DNA of 11,575 nucleotides. It comes from an uncultured Armatimonadota bacterium (lineage in GTDB: Bacteria > Armatimonadota > Fimbriimonadia > Fimbriimonadales > Fimbriimonadaceae). Positions 6,311 to 11,575 of the stretch are shown piece by piece. The notes below the pieces were generated by a model. It searched no databases, was not told where the DNA came from, and saw nothing but the letters and a program-made list of their open reading frames with translations. Location of the stretch: positions 1-11,575 of the forward strand of contig CAMLEL010000034.1 in assembly GCA_946478935.1 (NCBI GenBank). The letters run 5' to 3'. Every line of letters starts with the position of its first letter. The stretch's first letter is position 1. A program made the translations under genes and the position numbers.

Positions 6311-7909
6311 ATGAGCCTTTACGAACCGCTAGACAGCGCACGGGATTTTGCGCCATCCTCCTCTGCAGTGCCGAGTGATGGATTGGATCGGGTCGATCTT
6401 GAGACCACGAAACCTGAAGAAGCTGCGATGTCGCTGGCGCCCGGCGAGTTCGCACTCAAGAACCAAGTATTGCCGCTGTCCATAGAAGGGGACACGCTGG
6501 TAGTCGCCATTGGCGCGATCACTTCCCTCCCTGCCGTGGATGACCTGGGAATTCTTGCGGGGCGGCCCGTTAGGGCCGTCATGGCCGACCCTCAGCTAAT
6601 CAAGGAGCGAATCGAAGAGTATTTCCTCGAGCGCATTCTGGCCGGCATTCCCAGTGAAGAGCAGGGCACGGCGGCTGAGATCGATGACACAACCGACCTC
6701 GCCGACCTTACCAAGATGGCGGGCGAGACCGCTGTCGTCCAAATGGTCAATTTGATCTTCGCACAGGCCGTTCGAGACAGCGCCAGTGACATCCACATTG
6801 AACCTTACGAGAAGGAAGTCAAGGTTCGATATCGAATCGACGGCATGCTCAGCGATATGCTCAAGCCGCCCAAACGGATGCACGCCGCTATCATCAGCCG
6901 GCTTAAAATCCTTGGCGAAATGAACATCGCCGAGAGGCGACTTCCGCAAGACGGGCGCATTAAGATCACCATCGCCGGTCGGGCAATCGACGTTCGAGTT
7001 TCCATCGTGCCAACCGTGTATGGAGAACGGGCAGTCATGCGACTGCTCGATAAAGGCACGGCGCTCTTGGGCCTGCAGGAGCTCGGTATGCCGCAGGAGA
7101 CTTACGAGAAGTTTCTCAAGCTGATTCATCAACCCTATGGAATCATCTTGGCGACGGGTCCGACCGGATCCGGTAAGTCCACTTCGCTTTATGCCTCGCT
7201 GCAAGAGATCTGGTCTCCCACCACGAACATCCTCACAATCGAGGATCCCGTCGAGTACCAGGTTCCGGGCATCAGTCAAGTTCAGGTCAGGGCCAATATT
7301 GGTCTGACGTTTGCCAGCGGCCTGCGCTCCTTCTTGAGGCAGGACCCAGACGTTATCATGGTGGGTGAAATTCGAGACCATGAAACAGCGGAAATTGCCA
7401 TCCACGCATCGCTAACTGGTCACCTGGTGTTTTCAACCCTCCACACGAATGATGCGCCGGGCGCCGTAACTCGTCTGCTCGATATGGGTGTGGAACCCTA
7501 TTTGGCCGCGTCATCCCTGATCGGCGTCATTGCCCAACGTCTCGTCCGCCGAATTTGTCCGAACTGCACTGAAGTCTACGAGCCTTCTCATGAATCGCTG
7601 CTTGCCATCGGATTCACAGATGCGGAAATCGCGGGCCTGCCGAAGGAGACGTTCCGCAAGGGTCGCGGCTGCGACAAGTGCCAAGGCACGGGCCACCGGG
7701 GCAGGCAGGGACTTTATGAGCTGCTCTTCATCGACGAAGACATCAAGCGATTAACGGTCGATCGGGCCTCTTCGAGCGTGATGAAGAATCATGCCATCCG
7801 CAACCAGGGCATGCGAACCCTCTTGATGGAAGGCAAGTTGATGGTGCTCGCCGGAAGGACAACGGCAGAGGAAGTCATGCGCGTCTGTCAGCGGGAGGAC
7901 TTTTCGTGA
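6311..7909 (+). CDS. gspE: Type II secretion system / type IV pilus assembly ATPase GspE (PilB-like)
   Basis: The cytoplasmic hexameric ATPase that powers pseudopilus growth. In 532 residues: a short N-terminal MshEN/GspE-N-like domain (about 25-108), the N2 region with SDIHIEPYEKEVKVRYRIDG (159-178), Walker A GPTGSGKST (283-291, Lys289), Asp box around TIEDPVEYQ (309-317), Walker B PDVIMVGEIRD (346-356), and His box STLHTND (375-381). The zinc-binding tetracysteine C-terminal module is intact (Cys416, Cys419, Cys454, Cys457), which marks GspE/PilB assembly ATPases rather than PilT retraction ATPases. The ATG at 6311 lacks a Shine-Dalgarno sequence, but the N-terminal stretch VDLETTKPEEA fits family homology, so a later start at residue 40 is less likely. 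First gene of the secretion operon; its stop overlaps the start of the next small ORF. Confidence 0.95.
   Translation: MSLYEPLDSARDFAPSSSAVPSDGLDRVDLETTKPEEAAMSLAPGEFALKNQVLPLSIEGDTLVVAIGAITSLPAVDDLGILAGRPVRAVMADPQLIKERIEEYFLERILAGIPSEEQGTAAEIDDTTDLADLTKMAGETAVVQMVNLIFAQAVRDSASDIHIEPYEKEVKVRYRIDGMLSDMLKPPKRMHAAIISRLKILGEMNIAERRLPQDGRIKITIAGRAIDVRVSIVPTVYGERAVMRLLDKGTALLGLQELGMPQETYEKFLKLIHQPYGIILATGPTGSGKSTSLYASLQEIWSPTTNILTIEDPVEYQVPGISQVQVRANIGLTFASGLRSFLRQDPDVIMVGEIRDHETAEIAIHASLTGHLVFSTLHTNDAPGAVTRLLDMGVEPYLAASSLIGVIAQRLVRRICPNCTEVYEPSHESLLAIGFTDAEIAGLPKETFRKGRGCDKCQGTGHRGRQGLYELLFIDEDIKRLTVDRASSSVMKNHAIRNQGMRTLLMEGKLMVLAGRTTAEEVMRVCQREDFS
7893..7898 (+). promoter_or_regulatory. Strong ribosome binding site for the small ORF between gspE and gspF
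   Basis: GGGAGG, located seven bases before the GTG at 7906, is one of the best Shine-Dalgarno sequences in the window. It lies inside the last codons of gspE and has no use for gspF, whose start is 175 bases away. Confidence 0.7.
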
Positions 7910-8076
7910 GGCTGCCCTTTGCGAAATCCGGGATTCGGAGCGGTACGAAGAGTTCTTTCCTCCCAATCGAGGAACATCGTCTGTTTGAAGCTTTTGAGAT
8001 TTCGAATTCGTTGGCCAAATCTTCCAGAACGGCCCGAACTGCGAAATCCGAGGTGCGGGCCCTGAAATCCAAATGA
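7906..8076 (+). CDS. Small basic protein encoded between gspE and gspF (56 aa, unknown function)
   Basis: A 56-codon frame starting with GTG and ending TGA that exactly fills the space between gspE and gspF. It overlaps the gspE stop as GTGA (7906-7909) and the gspF start as ATGA (8073-8076). A GGGAGG ribosome binding site stands seven bases upstream. The product begins MRLPFAKSGIRSG, is rich in Lys/Arg (12) and Ser (10) with only five acidic residues, has no signal peptide or membrane segment, and its second half (from about residue 22) could form a basic amphipathic helix. I recognise no family. gspF lacks its own Shine-Dalgarno sequence, so translation through this frame may be needed for gspF expression. 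It could be a real accessory protein touching GspE, GspF or the inner leaflet, or merely a translational bridge. An open frame this short can arise by chance; the overlaps and ribosome binding site make coding likely. Confidence 0.6.
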   Translation: MRLPFAKSGIRSGTKSSFLPIEEHRLFEAFEISNSLAKSSRTARTAKSEVRALKSK

Positions 8077-9287
8077 CTACCTTCGCCTACACCGCGCTCG
8101 AGCCATCCGGCAAACGTAAGTCCGGATTCATTGACGCCGCTTCAAAGGAAGCGGCGATCGCGGTGGTAGCGGCCGACGGCAAGTACGTCCTTGAGATCAA
8201 GGAGAGCACCGGCAGGAGTCAGACGAGCGCCCTTGCGATGGGCAAGAGCAAGAAGGTCAGCCGCGGGGACATTGCACTTTTCACACGGCGCATGGCCGAT
8301 CTTGCCGCCGCGGGCTTACCTCTCGACCGCGTTCTGCAAGTGGTTGCCGAACAATCTGAAAGCGCAACCTTGCAGCAGGTTTCCCTGGACACTCTAGATC
8401 AGGTGCGAAAGGGTCTGCCGGTTAGCGAGGCGTTGGGCAAGTATCCGAAACTATTTCCCGGGGTCTTTACCCAAACGCTGCGAGCCGGCGAGGCGTCGGG
8501 GCAGTTCCCAGACGTCGCGGGCCGACTCGCCGAGTTCCAAGAGAAGGAAGTCACTCGCCGAAGCGAGATCGTTTCGGCGCTGATCTATCCGGCGGTTCTG
8601 ACTTTTACCGCGATCTTCGTCGTCTTGGCCCTGGTCTTCTTTGTGCTGCCAAAACTGACTCCCGTGTTTGACAGCCTTGGCTCGGATCTTCCGGCAACTA
8701 CAGAAATACTCTTGAGCACGACCGGGTTCCTAACTAAAAACGGACTCTTCATCTTGGGAGGCATTGTTGCACTGGTCATTGTCTATCGCGGCTGGGTTGC
8801 CACGGAGGCTGGCCAGTTGGCGCGAGACCGCATGATTTTCCGAATGCCAATTGTGGGTCCGGTTATTCGTAAGGCGACAGTCTCACGGTTCGCCCGGGTC
8901 TTGGGCACCCTGGTATTCGGAGGAGTAGAAATATTGGAAGCGCTCAGAATTGCGGGGTTGTCGAGCGGCAACAAGGTGTTTCAAGCTTCGAGCGCGGTCG
9001 TGGAGAAAGAGGTTCGAGAAGGCAAGCCGATCGCCGAAGCCATGCGGGATGCGGGTGACTTTCCCCCTGTATTGACGCATATGGTCGCAATCGGAGAGGA
9101 AACCGGCGACCTGCCGAAGATGTTGAGCCGGGTATCGAACAGTTTGGATTTTGAAGTGGACAATGGGATGAGACGCCTCGTGGCGCTTGTCGAGCCAGCA
9201 ATTGTCCTTGGCATGGCAGTTATTGTCGGGTTTGTCGTTCTGAGCGTGGTGCTGCCGATCTTTGAAGCGCAAAACGCCGTGCGATAG
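8073..9287 (+). CDS. gspF: Type II secretion system inner-membrane platform protein GspF (PilC-like)
   Basis: The polytopic inner-membrane protein that couples the ATPase GspE to pseudopilin insertion. The 404-residue length is normal. Two repeated T2SSF domains are seen: the first about residues 66-195 (with FTRRMADLAAAGLPLDRVLQ and LRAGEASGQFPDVAGRLAEF), the second about 270-398 (with FARVLGTLVFGGVEILEAL and GEETGDLPKMLSRVSNSLDF). Three hydrophobic membrane segments lie at about 168-193, 222-241 and 372-396. The N-terminal stretch MTTFAYTALEPSGKRKSGFI is the usual GspF beginning, which fixes the ATG start. There is no Shine-Dalgarno sequence; the start overlaps the stop of the small ORF upstream (ATGA), pointing to translational coupling. 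gspG follows after 46 bases. Confidence 0.96.
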   Translation: MTTFAYTALEPSGKRKSGFIDAASKEAAIAVVAADGKYVLEIKESTGRSQTSALAMGKSKKVSRGDIALFTRRMADLAAAGLPLDRVLQVVAEQSESATLQQVSLDTLDQVRKGLPVSEALGKYPKLFPGVFTQTLRAGEASGQFPDVAGRLAEFQEKEVTRRSEIVSALIYPAVLTFTAIFVVLALVFFVLPKLTPVFDSLGSDLPATTEILLSTTGFLTKNGLFILGGIVALVIVYRGWVATEAGQLARDRMIFRMPIVGPVIRKATVSRFARVLGTLVFGGVEILEALRIAGLSSGNKVFQASSAVVEKEVREGKPIAEAMRDAGDFPPVLTHMVAIGEETGDLPKMLSRVSNSLDFEVDNGMRRLVALVEPAIVLGMAVIVGFVVLSVVLPIFEAQNAVR

Positions 9288-9333
9288 TAAGAAGGGACTG
9301 AAAGATAGGGTTATGGGATTTAGGCAAAACAAG

Positions 9334-9762
9334 ATGAAACTAAGAAATCGGAATCGACTCGCCTTTACGCTGATTGAGCTTGTCGTGGTGATCTTGATTC
9401 TCGCGATTCTCGCAGCGCTGATCGTGCCGCGAATCGTGGGTCGAACGGACGACGCCGCTCGGTCGAAGGCCGCCAGTGACATTGCAACCCTGCGGGCACA
9501 GGTGCAGCTGTATAAGACCGATGTTGGAGATTTCCCAGAGAGCCTCCTGGACTTGCGAACTCGGCCCTCTGAGGGCGCTGATGGATGGCGCGGACCCTAC
9601 CTTGACAAGGAGCTTCCGACGGATCCCTGGGGCAATGAGTACGACTATCAGGTGTCGAGCGACGGTGAGGAGTTCACAATCATTTCTTACGGTAAAGACG
9701 GAGCGCCGGGCGGAGACGGCAACAACGCCGACATTGGTGAAGAGATCACTGAAGATCAGTAA
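9334..9762 (+). CDS. gspG: Type II secretion system major pseudopilin GspG
   Basis: Main subunit of the periplasmic pseudopilus. The leader MKLRNRNRLA is short and basic, followed by the prepilin cleavage site and N-terminal helix FTLIELVVVILILAILAAL with Glu at +5. The residue before cleavage is Ala instead of the usual Gly. The C-terminal part carries the GspG hallmarks DGWRGPYLDKELPTDPWGN and a calcium-loop region SYGKDGAPGGDGNNAD. At 142 residues it matches GspG rather than a minor pseudopilin. ATG at 9334 is preferred for a 10-residue leader; ATG at 9313 would give 17 residues. Neither has a strong ribosome binding site. Its end overlaps the start of gspH by about 26 bases. Confidence 0.94.
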   Translation: MKLRNRNRLAFTLIELVVVILILAILAALIVPRIVGRTDDAARSKAASDIATLRAQVQLYKTDVGDFPESLLDLRTRPSEGADGWRGPYLDKELPTDPWGNEYDYQVSSDGEEFTIISYGKDGAPGGDGNNADIGEEITEDQ

Positions 9763-10273
9763 GGGCTTCACCCTTATTGAATTGACGGTTGTCATTACGG
9801 TGCTTGCCGTGTTCGCCGCTGCAATCATGCCCAACCTGCTCAAGGAATCGCAGAGTCGGCAGGCACGACAGTTTTTTTCGAAGGCTCGGAATTTGATGCT
9901 TGAGGCCCGTTCCAATTCCATCCGCGACGGTATCACTCGATCCGTCCGATTCGATGAAGGCGGTGATCGGCTGGTAGTGGAACGAGCGGATCCGGAATCA
10001 GACGAACCGACTGAGGACGGAGCGCTGGCTCTTCCTGAAGGCATCACTGGAGACGCTTATCAGATGGAGAAATTGGAGTCCAATTCATCCGAATGGAATA
10101 TCCGTTTCTACTCTGATGGCAAAGCCCGCGAAGGCGGCATAACGTTCTCGTCTGAAGGGCGCTTGATCAGTATCGTGGTCGATGTAGCTGGCTCGATCCG
10201 TCAGGTGGACGGTCCAATTCCTGATGCTCAGGACGAAGTGTGGGACGCCGGAGGGTATGAACAGCGCGTCTAG
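9737..10273 (+). CDS. gspH: Type II secretion system minor pseudopilin GspH
   Basis: A 178-residue minor pseudopilin. The leader MKRSLKISKG ends in the standard Gly at -1 and is followed by FTLIELTVVITVLAVFAAAI with Glu at +5. The soluble domain includes ARNLMLEARSNSIRDG, typical of the helix of GspH/FimT-like proteins, and an acidic insertion around DPESDEPTEDG. There is no ATG in a suitable place. The start is GTG at 9737 (or TTG at 9734), inside the end of gspG, without a visible Shine-Dalgarno sequence, so reinitiation by ribosomes leaving gspG is likely. Assignment as GspH rests on gene order between gspG and gspI and on the FimT-like helix. Confidence 0.85.
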   Translation: MKRSLKISKGFTLIELTVVITVLAVFAAAIMPNLLKESQSRQARQFFSKARNLMLEARSNSIRDGITRSVRFDEGGDRLVVERADPESDEPTEDGALALPEGITGDAYQMEKLESNSSEWNIRFYSDGKAREGGITFSSEGRLISIVVDVAGSIRQVDGPIPDAQDEVWDAGGYEQRV

Positions 10274-10277
10274 CAGG

Positions 10278-10706
10278 ATGGGAGTCCGGAAATCAGGGTC
10301 GAACCCGGGAGTTAGATTTCATTCCCGAAGGCACGCCTTCACCCTGATCGAGGCCGTTGCCGCCATTGCGTTGGTGGGCATTGGCGTCGCGAGTGCAATG
10401 GGCGGCTTGGCCGCGCTTGCACGAACGGACCGGCTGCTCATCGAAAGAGAAACCCTCCAGCGGCTCGCGATCCAGAAGTACGACGAGGTGATTGCCACTG
10501 GAGCGATCGACACGGCTGAACTGAGCGGCGACTTTTCGGACGTGAACTTGGATGGGTTTGAATGGAATGTGGAAGTCGAACCTAGCGGTGAGGAGAACTT
10601 GGAAATCATCACCGTCACTGTAAATCGAACCGGTGACACCGAGGGCCCTCAAGCCACCATCGACGGGTTGTTCTTCCAAGCCCCGATCCAAGGGGGTGGC
10701 CAGTGA
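10278..10706 (+). CDS. gspI: Type II secretion system minor pseudopilin GspI
   Basis: A minor pseudopilin of about 142 residues that with GspJ and GspK forms the tip of the pseudopilus. The leader ends RRHA and is followed by FTLIEAVAAIALVGIGVASA; Ala again replaces Gly at -1, and Glu is at +5. The sequence TLIEAVAAIALVGIG and the short soluble domain with QRLAIQKYDEVIATG fit GspI. The start is uncertain: ATG at 10278 lies five bases after the gspH stop and gives a 20-residue leader; ATG at 10257 has GGAGGG upstream but only one base away. Its stop overlaps the gspJ start (GTGA). Confidence 0.87.
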   Translation: MGVRKSGSNPGVRFHSRRHAFTLIEAVAAIALVGIGVASAMGGLAALARTDRLLIERETLQRLAIQKYDEVIATGAIDTAELSGDFSDVNLDGFEWNVEVEPSGEENLEIITVTVNRTGDTEGPQATIDGLFFQAPIQGGGQ

Positions 10707-11437
10707 ACCGCCAATCAGGTTTGACGCTGATCGAACTCGTCGTCTCGGTTGTCATTGTGGGAATCCTGACCGCGGCCGTCACACGCGCTTTTATCGCGGG
10801 CTTAACCTATGAGTCCACGATTGCGGAAGCGAGAGCTCGGCAGGAGGACAAGGATCGCATCAAAGACCGACTCACCGACCTCTTTCGGCATGCCTACCTC
10901 TCTCCAGATGACACCAATACAGATACGTTCTTTATCGGTGGGTCGCAGAATGATCAGGCACTGGGGTCTGGCCTCGCTGACACGGTTCAGTTCACCATCC
11001 AAGGTGAACGGCCGAGTAGCGCTGGGATTGATAATGAGGACGACTTTGAGACGCAAAACCAAACGTATGGCCCCCAGGGCGGCATTGCAGAGATTAGTTT
11101 GTCGATGACCCCGGTCGGCGATGCCGGGACGCGAACGGGCCTGTATATCCGGACGCAGCGACCGTCCGATAGCGAGCCGACGCAAGGTGGAACGGAGACG
11201 GTATTCGATGAGTCGATCGAATCCATCGAGTTCGAGTTCTGGGATGGAACGGCGTGGCAGCCGACTTGGTCGACAACAGTAGGCGCAGAAAAACGCCTAC
11301 CCGCGGCCATTCGGATCTCCTACACCCGAATCGGAGAAAACAGCGAGTTGCCGAACGTCCTCGTGGTGCGTGTGCCTGTCAGCGATGTGACGGCAAATGA
11401 TCCAGCGGAACAAACGGCGCCAGGAGGCACGCTTTGA
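10703..11437 (+). CDS. gspJ: Type II secretion system minor pseudopilin GspJ
   Basis: A 244-residue minor pseudopilin of the tip complex. The leader MNRQSG ends in Gly, and the helix LTLIELVVSVVIVGILTAAV has Glu at +5. The soluble domain contains ESIESIEFEFWDGTAWQPTW and LPAAIRISYT, a pattern typical of GspJ C-terminal domains (a bulge of the form 'lv.fey.dg..W...W....lP.avri.l'). The GTG start at 10703 overlaps the gspI stop and has AGGGGG seven bases upstream. Its stop TGA overlaps the TTG start of gspK. Confidence 0.92.
   Translation: MNRQSGLTLIELVVSVVIVGILTAAVTRAFIAGLTYESTIAEARARQEDKDRIKDRLTDLFRHAYLSPDDTNTDTFFIGGSQNDQALGSGLADTVQFTIQGERPSSAGIDNEDDFETQNQTYGPQGGIAEISLSMTPVGDAGTRTGLYIRTQRPSDSEPTQGGTETVFDESIESIEFEFWDGTAWQPTWSTTVGAEKRLPAAIRISYTRIGENSELPNVLVVRVPVSDVTANDPAEQTAPGGTL
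11423..11427 (+). promoter_or_regulatory. Ribosome binding site that fixes the TTG start of gspK
   Basis: GGAGG six bases before TTG at 11434. With no ATG or GTG in range and the prepilin leader in frame right after it, this site decides the unusual TTG start. Confidence 0.75.
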
Positions 11438-11575
11438 GAAGATCCAAGCAAGCCGGCGGTGTCTTCGTTGTGTCGCTGGCGGTCATTGCCGGACTGGTTT
11501 CGATTCTCGCGCTGGCGGCTTCCAGCCAGCAGGCGGCTACGAACACACAAATCCGTCGCATGGAGGCTAGAAGAG
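11434..11575 (+). CDS. gspK: Type II secretion system minor pseudopilin GspK, N-terminal part (cut by right edge)
   Basis: Only the first 47 codons are in the window. After a TTG start that overlaps the gspJ stop (TTGA), the product reads MRRSKQAGG, the presumed prepilin leader, then the hydrophobic helix VFVVSLAVIAGLVSILALAA and a charged stretch QIRRMEARR. Lack of Glu at position +5 is normal for GspK, which caps the pseudopilus, and position after gspJ supports the call. It is too short to rule out another membrane-anchored protein. Confidence 0.8.
   Translation, partial: MRRSKQAGGVFVVSLAVIAGLVSILALAASSQQAATNTQIRRMEARR

Noticed and set aside
6596..7405. 269-codon open frame on the minus strand
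   Set aside because: Lies opposite gspE, including its Walker motifs; a codon-bias shadow.
9340..10047. 235-codon open frame on the minus strand
   Set aside because: Covers gspG and gspH from the opposite strand across two well-supported genes; Ser/Arg-rich low-information product.

Overview
This window of moderate GC content (mid-50s %, by eye) comes from a bacterial chromosome. No phage, IS element, CRISPR array, tRNA or rRNA was seen. A type II secretion/type IV pilus-like pseudopilin operon, prepilins with Ala rather than Gly before the cleavage site (AFTLIE), weak or missing Shine-Dalgarno sequences at several genes, and mixed GTG/TTG starts are reminiscent of Armatimonadota (Fimbriimonas-like) or Planctomycetota. 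This is an inference from general style, not a database match.

Left part, minus strand (1-2362): a ComF-family phosphoribosyltransferase running off the left edge, a small stand-alone LuxR/GerE-type DNA-binding protein, and a galactokinase. A strong intrinsic terminator closes the LuxR-type gene, and a good sigma70-like promoter for comF overlaps that same hairpin. The comF reading frame has no ATG, GTG or TTG in front of its zinc-ribbon domain.

Middle part, plus strand (2533-6215): an M20 PepV-type dipeptidase, a glutathione peroxidase of the thioredoxin-dependent two-Cys type with a probable export signal, and a bifunctional methyltransferase-glycosyltransferase fusion. galK and the dipeptidase are divergent, separated by about 170 bases without a convincing gene.

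Right part, plus strand (6311-end): gspE, an unlabelled 56-codon small ORF, then gspF, gspG, gspH, gspI, gspJ and the beginning of gspK. This is the cytoplasmic ATPase, the inner-membrane platform protein, the major pseudopilin and the four minor pseudopilins of a type II secretion system in canonical order. Most junctions overlap by a few bases, so translation is probably coupled. The small ORF exactly fills the gap between gspE and gspF, with a GTGA overlap on one side, an ATGA overlap on the other, and a strong ribosome binding site. It is the best candidate here for something undescribed. No secretin (gspD), gspC/L/M or prepilin peptidase lies in the window; they may be beyond the right edge or elsewhere.
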